DNA from: Bradyrhizobium sp. AZCC 2262
GTDB lineage: Bacteria; Pseudomonadota; Alphaproteobacteria; Rhizobiales; Xanthobacteraceae
Length of the DNA: 64,000 nt
Reading direction: 5' to 3'
Assembly: GCF_036924535.1 (NCBI RefSeq)
Contig: NZ_JAZHRT010000001.1
Coordinates: 6,758,001-6,822,000, forward strand
The translations under genes were made by a program, and so were the position numbers. Each line of letters opens with the position of its first letter. Positions within the stretch are counted from its first letter, which is position 1. Under the pieces are notes generated by a model. It did not search any database. It was not told the DNA's origin and saw only the letters and a program-made list of their open reading frames with translations. Positions 27,550 to 36,753 of the stretch are shown piece after piece.

Positions 27550-29295
27550 TCAGCCGAACGTGAATGCGTAGGCCTGCACTCCGGGATCGAGGAAGCGAAT
27601 TTCGAAAGTTCGATCCCGGTTGGCGTCTGCGCCACGCACCAGCTGATACAAGCGTTGCGCCGTCACGACGCCATAGCCGTCGGCGTCCGAGTCCATCCCG
27701 TGGTCCGCCCCGGGGGCTTTTCCATCGATAGTGATGCGGAAGCGAATCGCAGCTCCTTCGATCGACGGGCCGAGCACGAGATGCAGATCGCGCGCGTGGA
27801 AGCGATAGACGATGCCGCCGTCTGGTCCGTTTGATTGCGCCTGCTCCGGACCGACGGTCCAATTTCCAGTCAGCGACCAGCTGTTGAGCTCCGGCTCACC
27901 GAGGGCATATGCATGATTTCTATTCCGTACCACTCCGCCGGGCGAGACGAAATTTTCGCCGCGATCGTACCCAATGTAGGTTTCCGGCGACTTGACGCCG
28001 TTACGATCTGACGCTGCTTCCGGCCCCGCGCCGGCCACGGATGCGAAACCCGTCGGAATATTTCGATTGCCGGCCTCGGCAAGCAACGTCTGTATGACGC
28101 GTTCCGACTGAGCGTAGTCGCCCTCGCCGAAATGATGATGACGAACCCTGCCCTCAGCATCGATGAAATAATGCGCCGGCCAATACTGGTTTTCAAATGC
28201 GCGCCAGATCCGATAGCCGTTGTCGATCGCGATCGGATAGCTCAGGCGCAAGGTAGAAACAGCCTTCCTCACGTTGTCTACGTTCCGTTCGAACGCAAAC
28301 TCGGGCGCGTGAACTCCGATGACGACTAGTCCGTGGTCTCGGTACTTGTCCGCCCAGGCGCGGATGTACGGTATCGAGCGTAGGCAATTGATGCAGGAAT
28401 AGGTCCAGAAATCTACAAGAACGACTTTCCCTTTGAGCTCCGTCAACGGGAGCGGTGGTGAATTCAACCATTCATTCGCGCCCTCAAGAGAGGGAGCCAA
28501 GTCTTCGGCCCGCAGAGAAGCGACCTCATCTTCCGCCGGCGAACCTGCCGCAAATTCGGCATTGGTCTTCCGTTCAGGGTGAAGCTTGTCCAGCAGCTTC
28601 TCTTCAAAGGCAGTCGTGCTTCCCACCGAAAGATTCGTAAGGAGACCGGTGTCGAGGCCGAGCGATATCGCGACGACGGCTGCCAACACCATCAGTCCGG
28701 CGCATCGCCTGATCCATTCGCCCGCGCCGAGGGATGACTTCATTGCTGAATAGACGCGTCCACCGACGAGCAGAGCCAGCCCGATCGATGTTGCCGCACC
28801 TGCGGCATAGACAAGCAGCAATACCGTGGTTCGCGCATTGGCGCCCTGCAAAGCAGCCCCCGTGAGGATCAGACCCAGGATCGGTCCAGCACAGGGCGCC
28901 CAGAGAAGGCCGGACGCTGCTCCGAGAACCATTGGCGATATGACGCCCTCGTGCTGGGGCCATTCGCCGGACCGCGACATGCGCGCGCCGAGCGATACGA
29001 AAGGACGCATGATGCGGGCCGAAAGGTCCGGAAAGCAGAGCGTCAGGCCGAAGACGGCCAGGAGAGCCAGCGCCGCCGTCCGGCCGGCCTGGTTGGCGGC
29101 CACGATCCAACCTCCGGCTACCGACGCGAACGTAGCGACCACGGCAAACGCTAGCGCCATACCGATCAGCATCGGAAGGCCGCTTTTCAGGAACGGCCGG
29201 TCCGCACGTGCGAACAGGAAGGGAAGCACAGGCAATATGCATGGGCTTACGATGGTGAGAGCCCCACCGAAGTACGCCAAAACGAACAGGATCAT
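27550..29295 (-). CDS. dipZ: DipZ-type CcdA-thioredoxin fusion (cytochrome c/thiol redox protein)
   Basis: A 581-residue membrane protein. Residues 1-215 form a CcdA-like six-helix part with the redox cysteines SPCILP (C19) and APCAGP (C135). The middle part (about 275-420) is a periplasmic thioredoxin-like domain with the active site CINC at 301-304. The C-terminal 150 residues form a DipZ-specific carbohydrate-binding-like fold. Such proteins move electrons from cytoplasmic thioredoxin to periplasmic disulfides. It lies upstream of, and co-directional with, a two-component system, with MocR behind it. Confidence 0.9.
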   Translation of the reverse strand: MILFVLAYFGGALTIVSPCILPVLPFLFARADRPFLKSGLPMLIGMALAFAVVATFASVAGGWIVAANQAGRTAALALLAVFGLTLCFPDLSARIMRPFVSLGARMSRSGEWPQHEGVISPMVLGAASGLLWAPCAGPILGLILTGAALQGANARTTVLLLVYAAGAATSIGLALLVGGRVYSAMKSSLGAGEWIRRCAGLMVLAAVVAISLGLDTGLLTNLSVGSTTAFEEKLLDKLHPERKTNAEFAAGSPAEDEVASLRAEDLAPSLEGANEWLNSPPLPLTELKGKVVLVDFWTYSCINCLRSIPYIRAWADKYRDHGLVVIGVHAPEFAFERNVDNVRKAVSTLRLSYPIAIDNGYRIWRAFENQYWPAHYFIDAEGRVRHHHFGEGDYAQSERVIQTLLAEAGNRNIPTGFASVAGAGPEAASDRNGVKSPETYIGYDRGENFVSPGGVVRNRNHAYALGEPELNSWSLTGNWTVGPEQAQSNGPDGGIVYRFHARDLHLVLGPSIEGAAIRFRITIDGKAPGADHGMDSDADGYGVVTAQRLYQLVRGADANRDRTFEIRFLDPGVQAYAFTFG

Positions 29296-29375
29296 GTCCC
29301 CATTGTCCTCTCAAGACGGACGCGCTTCATCCCAAGAAATCGTGCCTCGACCGTACCGTCCACTCATGGCCCAAC

Positions 29376-30758
29376 TCAGGGGCGCAACAGTTCGGCAAGG
29401 CTGTCGAACATGCGTATGTCGCTGCATTGGGCCACGTTGAAACGTAGATACGGACCCGCCGTCTGGCCCACGCTGAATACGTTCCCCGGCGCCAGAACAA
29501 TCTTGCGATCGAGGGCGCGGATCGCGACCTCGGAGGAGTCCAGGCCATCCGGCAGCCGTGCCCACAGGAACATTCCGGCATCGGGTTGCGTCCAGAGCGA
29601 AAAGCCCAACCTCTTCAGCTGCTGCACCGTGGACGCCATGGCACGCGCCAATTGGGGACGCAGACCGTCCAGATGGCGCCTGTAGCTCCCATCGATCAAC
29701 ATGCCGTGGGTGACCTGCGCCGCCAGGTCGTTAATGCCGAAGCTCGTCGCGAGCGCGAGATCGGTTAGGCCTTCGATCCAATCGCCCCTTGCCACAATGA
29801 ATCCGCAGCGAAGCGCCGCCGTGAGTGTCTTGGAAAAGCTCCCCAGCAGTATCACCCTCTCGAATCCGTCCAAGGCTGCCAGTCCGGGCACCGGTCGGGC
29901 ATCGAGATCGGAATAAACACTGTCTTCCACGAGGATCAAGTCATGGGCTTCGGCCAACTTGAGTAGACGATGCGCCGTGCCCGCGCTGACACTGGCGCCG
30001 GTCGGATTATGCAAAACTGCCGTCGTCAAATAGAGCTTGGGCCGATGCTCCACGCAGGCGGCCGCGAAGTGCTCGAGGTCGGGACCACAGGTCGTATATG
30101 GAATGCCGACCAGTCGGACGCGCTGAGCCTGCATCGTGGCCTGATAGTTGAAATAGCAGGGGTCGTCGACGAGAACCGTGTCTCCTGGCTGCAGAAGAAA
30201 GCGGCAAACGAGGTCGATGGCTCTCGTAGCGGAATCGGTCAGCAGTATCTCGTTTGGATCGGCTGAGATGTCCTTTTCGATCAAGCGGCGCGCAAGCTGC
30301 TCACGTAAAGGGCGAAATCCCTGAGGTCGACTGTAGGCCGTGAGATTGGCTTCCTCATTCCGGGCTACGCTGCGCAAGACGCGCCGAAGCATCTCGCCCG
30401 GAAGCCAATCATCTGGCAACCAGCCGCAGCCTGGCTGCCATGTCGCGCCCTGAAAAGCCAAGGATTGCCTCATGATCCAGAGAGGATCGATGGCGCGGTC
30501 TTGCTGCGGGCGCTCTTCCGCGAGTTTGAATGGACGCACGCGAGTGGCAGCAAAGAACCCCGATCCGGGCCTTGCCTCGACTTCCCCCTGCGCGACTAGG
30601 CGATCATACGCTTCGACGATCGTCGATTTTGACACCTTCAATTGGACAGCGAGGCGCCGGATCGACGGAAGCCTGACGCCGGGAGCAGCAGCGACCTTCT
30701 GCCGGATGGCGGCGGTCGCTATCTGGATGCGCGTCGGTGACTTCGTGCTGTCAAGCAT
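29376..30758 (-). CDS. MocR-type GntR/aminotransferase transcriptional regulator
   Basis: About 460 residues from the ATG at 30758; the frame is open to 30989 but that leader has no homology. The N-terminal winged helix has LPSIRRLAVQLKVSKSTIVEAYDRLV and GSGFF. The rest is a fold-type I aminotransferase domain with VDDPCYFN, NPTG, and the PLP Lys in LGSFSKTL. MocR proteins bind PLP or aminated ligands and regulate neighbouring genes rather than act as enzymes. Its target here is unknown; it is followed after 80 bases by dipZ. Confidence 0.88.
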   Translation of the reverse strand: MLDSTKSPTRIQIATAAIRQKVAAAPGVRLPSIRRLAVQLKVSKSTIVEAYDRLVAQGEVEARPGSGFFAATRVRPFKLAEERPQQDRAIDPLWIMRQSLAFQGATWQPGCGWLPDDWLPGEMLRRVLRSVARNEEANLTAYSRPQGFRPLREQLARRLIEKDISADPNEILLTDSATRAIDLVCRFLLQPGDTVLVDDPCYFNYQATMQAQRVRLVGIPYTTCGPDLEHFAAACVEHRPKLYLTTAVLHNPTGASVSAGTAHRLLKLAEAHDLILVEDSVYSDLDARPVPGLAALDGFERVILLGSFSKTLTAALRCGFIVARGDWIEGLTDLALATSFGINDLAAQVTHGMLIDGSYRRHLDGLRPQLARAMASTVQQLKRLGFSLWTQPDAGMFLWARLPDGLDSSEVAIRALDRKIVLAPGNVFSVGQTAGPYLRFNVAQCSDIRMFDSLAELLRP

Positions 30759-31165
30759 GCGTATGTGGCTCACCGGTACGGATCTGTCGGATCGTCCTTG
30801 TCGACTACGGCACAAACGCCTTACACCGTGCCGGGACACCGCCGATCTCAGCTGTCGTTGTAGGGGTGATCGCCTGCACCGGGAAGACTGATTGAGTTCG
30901 TATATACGTGCGTTAATCCACATACCGTCGTGCAGGATTTCACATCGATCGGGTGCGATTCGAGGATCATGAAGGAGTTCTGTCGCCATTCACTCGTGAC
31001 CCTCATTCGTCTCGCAAGCGTAACTGCGATCAACGTCGTGTCAGCTCGCGGCACTCTCCGCCCCCCTCATGTCGGGGGACGGAGGACCGGCCAGTCGGTT
31101 AAAACTCAAAACTGAGAGGCGTACCGTCTTTCAGGATTGCCGCACCGTCTGCTCCGGCCGCGCAC
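30759..31165. other. Intergenic region between MocR and hydrolase genes
   Basis: About 400 bases with no credible gene. A CCCCC/GGGGG hairpin around 31063-31079 follows the hydrolase gene (minus strand) and might help end its transcript, although no T tract follows it. Confidence 0.35.
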
Positions 31166-32197
31166 CTAGGCCCTGTCCACATCCATGACAGCTTTCGCGA
31201 AAGCTTCAGGCGCTTCTTGCGGAAGGTTGTGGCCAATGCCACCGGTGAGATTCCGGTGCTCGTACGCCCCAATGTACTTCTTGGCATACACCTTTGGGTC
31301 TGCGTGCGGCGCACCGTTAGCGTCACCTTCCATCGTAATCGTCGGGATTCCGATTGTGGGGAATGTTGCGATCTTTTTTTCGAGCTCGTCGTATTTCGGC
31401 TCGCCGGGCTCCAAACGGAAGTACCAACGATAATTGTAGAGCGAGATATGCACAAAGTCGGGATTCTCGAACGCAGCCGCAGACCTATCGAAGGTGGCGT
31501 CGTCGAAGGCCCATTTCGGCGACGCGAGCTGCCAGATCAGCCGGTTGAAGTCTTTCGTATACTTCGCGTATCCCGCCTTGCCCCGGTCTGTCGTGAAGTA
31601 GAATAAGTACCACCACGGGTACTCAGCACTGGGTGGCAGGGGATTCTGGAGCGCGTCGCGGCTGCCGACGAGATAGCCGCTGACTGAGACGAGCGCCTTG
31701 CAACGCTCCGGCCAGAGAAACGCCATCAGGTTTGCCGTCCTGCCACCCCAATCGAAGCCGGCAACCAGGACCTTCTGGATCTTCAGTGCATCGAGGAAAT
31801 TGATCGCATCCGTTGCCACGGCTGCCGGTTGGGCGTTGCGCGGCGTGTCTGCGGACAGGAAGCGAGTTTCGCCATAGCCACGCAAGTATGGAATGAGCAC
31901 ACGATAGCCGGCATTCGCGAGGATCGGCGCAACATCAACGAAGGCATGGATGTCGTAGGGCCATCCGTGCAAGAGCAGCACGGGAGGACCGTCGGCCGGC
32001 CCCGCCTCTGCGTAGGCGATGCTGAGGACGCCAGCGTTGATTCTCTTAAGCGGAGCGAATGAGCCGGCCGATGGCGCCACGCGCTTCATGGCATTGGTCT
32101 GCGCAAATGCCGGAGCAGCGCCAAGTTGCGCCGCCATCAAGCCGAAAGCAGTCGCCTCGAGCAGTTTTCGTCGGGATCGATTGATAGATTCTGACAT
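31166..32197 (-). CDS. Tat-exported alpha/beta hydrolase (epoxide hydrolase/haloalkane dehalogenase-like)
   Basis: A 343-residue protein from the ATG at 32197. The N-terminus INRSRRKLLEATAF with a hydrophobic stretch and A-F-A-Q cleavage region near 33 is a twin-arginine signal. The mature alpha/beta hydrolase has the oxyanion-hole HGWP (77-80), the nucleophile Asp in AGFDWGG (D149) typical of epoxide hydrolases and dehalogenases rather than Ser esterases, a cap domain with paired Tyr residues, and a catalytic His in GGIGHNLP. An exported hydrolase with an Asp nucleophile suggests detoxification of epoxides or halides in the periplasm. Substrate unknown. Confidence 0.88.
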   Translation of the reverse strand: MSESINRSRRKLLEATAFGLMAAQLGAAPAFAQTNAMKRVAPSAGSFAPLKRINAGVLSIAYAEAGPADGPPVLLLHGWPYDIHAFVDVAPILANAGYRVLIPYLRGYGETRFLSADTPRNAQPAAVATDAINFLDALKIQKVLVAGFDWGGRTANLMAFLWPERCKALVSVSGYLVGSRDALQNPLPPSAEYPWWYLFYFTTDRGKAGYAKYTKDFNRLIWQLASPKWAFDDATFDRSAAAFENPDFVHISLYNYRWYFRLEPGEPKYDELEKKIATFPTIGIPTITMEGDANGAPHADPKVYAKKYIGAYEHRNLTGGIGHNLPQEAPEAFAKAVMDVDRA

Positions 32198-32503
32198 TGA
32201 CCTGGTCCTGAGAAGATTGGGTACGGCCAATACAGGCGGGGACAATGTATCCGTATTGTTTTCTAGGCGTGACGATTTGCATGCTTATGTACGAAGCACG
32301 CTTTTCGATACATTCTAGTACAAATTCGGGTGCACCACTTGCTCGGCTGCCCGTTCGATGAGCTTCGCAACGAGCCGAACCCGGTCCTTGGCAGCCAAGG
32401 CGATCGGCCACCATTCGGTGCGTACTACGCTTACGCTCGTGCGCAAGTATTGCGGTTGGATAAGGCGCCGGTTCTGACAGGCAACGAAGCGATGTGGCCG
32501 CGG
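32198..32503. other. Intergenic region, no gene seen
   Basis: About 300 bases between the hydrolase start and the aminotransferase stop. I see no domain-bearing frame, RNA gene or clear repeat; it should carry the hydrolase promoter. Confidence 0.35.
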
Positions 32504-33760
32504 TTATGCAGCGTTCGACGGCGGATGCCGCTTGTGCGTATCGGCACTTCGAAGTGCGGTAACGGCACTGCTTAGACGTTTGACGGCTTCATCCAGGCGC
32601 TCAGGAGAATTCGCGGTGAAGTTCAACCGAATGCCACTGCGATCCTGTCCCAAAGGATCGAACGCGCTTCCTGGGCCGATCAAAACTCCAGCTTCCAGTC
32701 CCGCCGATACCAATTTGTCCGTGTCGAGCGAAGGGTCGCGCGCCGTTCCCCAGATGAACATCCCTCCGACAGGAACCTCCCAGTCGAACCAAGGAGATAG
32801 ATATTTGGACATCGCAGCAGCCAGCGTATCCCGCCTTTCCCGGTACAGCGTCACGATCTGCGGACTTAGCCGTTCGATAAGGCCGTTCTGCATTGCGGTC
32901 GCGGCGATGCGCTGCGCGATCCCGTTCGAACACAAATCGGCACCCTGCTTCGCTGCTTTGAGTGCTTCTATGACCTTCGGCTCGCCGATCACCCATCCCA
33001 CACGTAACCCCGGCACGAGGGTTTTCGACAGGGTGCCGAGATAAACCACCGGCCCGCGATAGGGTGAGCCAGGCACAATGTCTGCAGACAGCTCGATCAA
33101 GCTCGGTAACGCCGGCTTGTCGTAGTGAAGCGATCCATAGGGATCGTCCTCCACAATCCACATGCCAGACTGATGGGCGGCCCGAACCAATGCTCTGCGT
33201 TCGTCCAAGCCGACCAATTTTCCGGTTGGATTGGAAAAATTCGGCACCGTGTAGACGAACCCCGCTTCTCTATCGGAAAAGTCCAACTCATTCGTGCCGA
33301 ACGAAACCCGCTTGTACCTGGGACATCTCGGCCGCCAAGCATCGAGTGCGCCCGCATACATCGGGAACTCTCCGGCAACGACGGACCCAGTCTCGATGAA
33401 GATCTTTCCGATGAGATCCAACGCCTGGGTCCCGCCCGCAGTGATCAGGACGTTGCTGCGGTCCAGCCGCAATGCTTGCGTACTGTAGCGCTGAGCTATC
33501 GCATCCCGTAGTTCGGGAAGGCCGTCTGTCGGACCGTACGTCAGCGTATCCTGAGGGAAGTCCATCACCACGGTTTGGGCGAGAGACGCCAGTTCCTCGA
33601 CCGGAAATATCTCCGGCGCAGGAAGTCCACCCGCAACGTTGATCAATCCCGGGATACGCCCAGCTCCGACGAAGCGGCTGGTCAGATCATTCGTGCGTGA
33701 GAGCCACTCCGCGAAAGGAGCGCGCTCCTTGCCGCCGGTGTCCAGTTGAGCTTTCGTCAT
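32504..33760 (-). CDS. PLP-dependent aminotransferase (2-aminoadipate/LysN type)
   Basis: A 418-residue fold-type I aminotransferase without a winged-helix domain, so an enzyme rather than a MocR regulator. Motifs: GGLPAPEIFP near 45, LTYGPTDGLPELRDAIAQR, NFSNPTGKLV, the PLP Lys in LGTLSKTLVPGLRVGW near 245 and the late R-x-NF-T. Relatives transaminate 2-aminoadipate, aromatic or branched-chain amino acids. It is followed by the cupin gene on the other side in the same orientation. Confidence 0.9.
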   Translation of the reverse strand: MTKAQLDTGGKERAPFAEWLSRTNDLTSRFVGAGRIPGLINVAGGLPAPEIFPVEELASLAQTVVMDFPQDTLTYGPTDGLPELRDAIAQRYSTQALRLDRSNVLITAGGTQALDLIGKIFIETGSVVAGEFPMYAGALDAWRPRCPRYKRVSFGTNELDFSDREAGFVYTVPNFSNPTGKLVGLDERRALVRAAHQSGMWIVEDDPYGSLHYDKPALPSLIELSADIVPGSPYRGPVVYLGTLSKTLVPGLRVGWVIGEPKVIEALKAAKQGADLCSNGIAQRIAATAMQNGLIERLSPQIVTLYRERRDTLAAAMSKYLSPWFDWEVPVGGMFIWGTARDPSLDTDKLVSAGLEAGVLIGPGSAFDPLGQDRSGIRLNFTANSPERLDEAVKRLSSAVTALRSADTHKRHPPSNAA

Positions 33761-33816
33761 GCCGATCTAGTGCTCTCGACCAGTGGCTTCGGTTGGACTC
33801 AGGACGTCATGCGTCC

Positions 33817-34188
33817 TTACGGCGCTGGCCACTTCGGCGCTCTTTTCTCTTGTGGCTCGTGCCTGGCCCAGTCGTCGCGGATCGGCGCAAACACGTCGAT
33901 GAGAACGCAGCCTTGCGGACCGGCGATTGCTTCGTGCGGGGTATTGGCGGGAATCAAGTAGGTATCACCGACCTTGAGCTGGCGACGCTCGCCGCCGACT
34001 TCGAAGTCACACGTTCCTTGCAGCACCAGACCGACCTGCTCGTTCACATGTTGATGTCTGGCGGCCACGGCCCCCGCATCGAGTTCGGCAACGGCAAACG
34101 TCATCTCTCGCCCTTGGCACACGCGGGCAAGTATGCCGCCCCAGATCGGAAGCGGCTTCATTTCGGCAAGCGAGTTGAAAGCACTCAT
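33817..34188 (-). CDS. Cupin-domain protein
   Basis: A 123-residue single cupin barrel: motif 1 ARHQHVNEQVGLVLQG and motif 2 GDTYLIPANTPHEA give the usual His/His/Glu/His metal ligands. Small cupins of this type act as isomerases, decarboxylases, dioxygenases or sensors. It lies just upstream (57 bases) of the aminotransferase gene on the same strand, so the two are likely an operon. Function not assignable further. Confidence 0.85.
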   Translation of the reverse strand: MSAFNSLAEMKPLPIWGGILARVCQGREMTFAVAELDAGAVAARHQHVNEQVGLVLQGTCDFEVGGERRQLKVGDTYLIPANTPHEAIAGPQGCVLIDVFAPIRDDWARHEPQEKRAPKWPAP

Positions 34189-34631
34189 TTAACGTTACTC
34201 CCTGGCTCTCGCGCTGTGGCGTTTGCCTACGTTTCACTCTCTCGAAAGACGACAGTCAAAGGCGTTTTCGACGGACTGTACCAACGCGGCACGTGTACAG
34301 TTCGTGTGTGCGGACCGACACCTGGCTCCGCCACACTCAGGCTCGTTGAACCGAGCCGATTAGCTCGCGATTTGCTCAAGTCCGGGCTGCCGGCGCGCGA
34401 CGAGGCAGACGAAACGGAATTGCTGAAAAGCTTCACTACTAGATCCCTTCAATCGACTTGCATTGAACTGGAGGACGTCTGCTGATTGCGCCATCGGCGG
34501 CTGCGTTCTTTGGGCGAGTGTTTGTTTGCGCTAATACGTATCTGACATGTTTCCCGCGGTGGCCCGTAGTGTATGAAAATGTAGCAACGACAAAGAAACG
34601 TCGCGGTCGCTAACTCCACGCGTGCGCCTAC
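34189..34631. other. Gene-poor interval
   Basis: About 440 bases. Short frames on both strands carry no domain. No convincing terminator or RNA gene was seen; the cupin/aminotransferase promoter should lie at its left end. Confidence 0.35.
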
Positions 34632-35259
34632 TCACCTGGACGCTGGGGGATAGTATTGCGGCGCTTCAGCCCGCTCGAACATGCCATAATCGCGAATAGT
34701 CTCGATAACACGGAAATACTCGGTCGTCGGATCCGCAAAAAGCTTCGGGCCGAATTCCATTGCGGCCTTTTCGTCGGGCACGTCGATCAAGTGCGCGAAG
34801 CGACCTTCGCGATAGACGCTCCGGAAGGACTCGTCTTGCCAGCCTGATTTCGCCGCCAACTCGGCATTGGCGGACTCGGTCGCAATAGCAACCCTCGGCT
34901 TTCGTCTGTCCGGGTCGTTATAGGGCGACCGTCGGTCGGGCCGCCAAGCTTCGCGCTCAGGCTTGGCCTCATACGCGACTTGTGCGATTCGGATCCGGTA
35001 ATCGGAGAAAATCTTATCCCCGCCGACAGTCTGGACATGGTGATGGCTCTCGTTCACGCGCCACGCCGTCAGACACGCCTCATCTTGCCAGATCTGATAG
35101 GACAGGAGCACGTTATCCCGTGTCAGGCTTTTTGAATCTGTCGATGAAAAGGCAACCGGGCATCGCCTCGAGCTTCGGCTTCAAGGAGGCCGCCAGCGCC
35201 AAATACTGGTCGAAGTAACCTTCCTTGATGTGAACTTCAAAGAGTTGAGCGGTCAGCAC
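34632..35259 (-). pseudogene. Antibiotic-biosynthesis-monooxygenase-like protein, frameshifted
   Basis: Two frames together encode one protein of about 208 residues with two ferredoxin-like ABM halves. The first starts with a GTG at 35259 behind GGAGG (LTAQLFEVHIKEGYFDQYL, then MPGCLFIDRFK). The second continues with LLSYQIWQDEACLTAWRVNE, SHHHVQ and, later, FRVIETIRDYGMFERAEAP. They join if one A is removed from the AAAAA run at 35129-35133. As read, the first frame stops at 35113. ABM proteins are small cofactor-free or heme-related monooxygenases. Either the gene is inactivated or the base call is wrong. Confidence 0.7.
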
Positions 35260-35479
35260 AGGACGCCTCCAAGTTATGCTCGGACGGCCTTCATCTTCGG
35301 CCTGCGCGCGTGGAGTGTGGCCAGTGACAGTCAATCGCAAACCCTGCGGACTGTATCGGTTCGCGGCAGGTACGGATTGCAGACGGCTTCCCTTACGTGA
35401 AGAAGATCCACTTCTGTTGCATGGCGCTATACGCAGCTCATGGATGTACTTCGAGATCGTATCGGGCTCTATCCAGACT

Positions 35480-36727
35480 ATGGACAAGCTCTACAACACC
35501 CAACTAACTCCTGCGCAGCCTCGGAACATGGTCGCTATAGCGCTCGTTGTGCTGGCGATAAGCTTCATGCTAGCCGCGCTGGGTCGCGGACTGAGTGAGA
35601 GCTTCACGGTCTTTTTGCTTCCGATATCGACCGCCTTCGGCTGGGATCGCGGCCAAGTCGTTTCGATCTATTCTTTGGCAGCATTAACCAGTGGGTTGGT
35701 CTCCCCCTTTGTTGGGAGGCTGTTCGACCGCTCGGGACCACGCGCCGTGTTTGCGGTTGGTCACATCGCGCTCGGCGGCGCGTTCCTGGTAGCGGCGTTC
35801 GCAGTGCGTCTTTGGCAGCTCCAATTTGCTCTCGGCTTTTGTGTCGGATTGGGCATAGCGGCCACCGGCGTAGTGCCGGGATCGATCCTGCTCGGACGCT
35901 GGTTCGGTCCACGGCTGCCGACAGCAATGTCAGTGATCTATTCAGCCACCGGTGCCGGCGTTCTGGTGATGCTGCCGTTATCTCAACTCATGATCGATCA
36001 ATTGGGATGGCGCGACGCATATATGGTTTATGGTTTTGGCGTCCTGCTCGTCCTGCTTCCGCTGCTTCTGCTATTGCCCTGGCGCAGGTTCTCCGCCGGT
36101 GCACCCGACCGGGTCAAGCCTCAGGCAATCATCTCCTCCGAGGACGGTTGGACACTCGCGGCAGCGGTGCGCCATCATGCTTTTTGGGCATTATTCGCCA
36201 CCTTCTTCTTCACCGCCATTGGCATGTATTCGATTGCCGCACAGATCGTCGCTTACTTGATCGACGTCGGATTTCCGCCACTCCAGGCGGCTACCGCCTG
36301 GGGCTTTAGTGGCGTGGTCTTGTTGCTCGGGATGCTCTCGATTACTTGGCTCGATGGAAAGATTGGCCGGCGCTCATCCGTCCTGTTCAGCTATGCCATT
36401 TCGATCGTCGGCATTGGACTGCTCTGGCTTCTTCAATTTTACCCAAATATTGCAGTTCTTACTGGGTTTGTGATCTGTTTTGGCAGCATGATCGGATCGC
36501 GCGGTCCTCTACTGACCGCTACTGCTCTGAACATTTTCCATGGCCGGCATGTCGGAACGATCTACGGCACGATCGCCATCGGAAGCGGCCTCGGCTCGGC
36601 GCTTGGTTCATGGAGCGGCGGGCTCATCCATGATTTTACCGGAAACTACAATGCTCTCCTCGCCTTCGCGCTGGTCAGCGTCATCTTCGGGATGCTGCCT
36701 TTCCTGCTTGTTCGCGCTTTGCGCTGA
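35480..36727 (+). CDS. MFS transporter
   Basis: A 415-residue, 12-helix major facilitator. The ATG at 35480 (MDKLYNTQLTPAQPRN) is used; the frame is open further upstream, but that part is polar and overlaps the promoter of the divergent ABM-like gene. Features: helix 1 with ALGRGLSESFTVFLLP, the loop 2-3 motif GRLFDRSGPR, a central cytoplasmic loop and a second half ending LLVRALR. The pattern resembles monocarboxylate/oxalate-formate-type carriers, which fits the organic-acid context, but the substrate is inferred only. Confidence 0.87.
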   Translation: MDKLYNTQLTPAQPRNMVAIALVVLAISFMLAALGRGLSESFTVFLLPISTAFGWDRGQVVSIYSLAALTSGLVSPFVGRLFDRSGPRAVFAVGHIALGGAFLVAAFAVRLWQLQFALGFCVGLGIAATGVVPGSILLGRWFGPRLPTAMSVIYSATGAGVLVMLPLSQLMIDQLGWRDAYMVYGFGVLLVLLPLLLLLPWRRFSAGAPDRVKPQAIISSEDGWTLAAAVRHHAFWALFATFFFTAIGMYSIAAQIVAYLIDVGFPPLQAATAWGFSGVVLLLGMLSITWLDGKIGRRSSVLFSYAISIVGIGLLWLLQFYPNIAVLTGFVICFGSMIGSRGPLLTATALNIFHGRHVGTIYGTIAIGSGLGSALGSWSGGLIHDFTGNYNALLAFALVSVIFGMLPFLLVRALR

Positions 36728-36753
36728 CGCGCGAGCCACGACCGGCATTAGAT

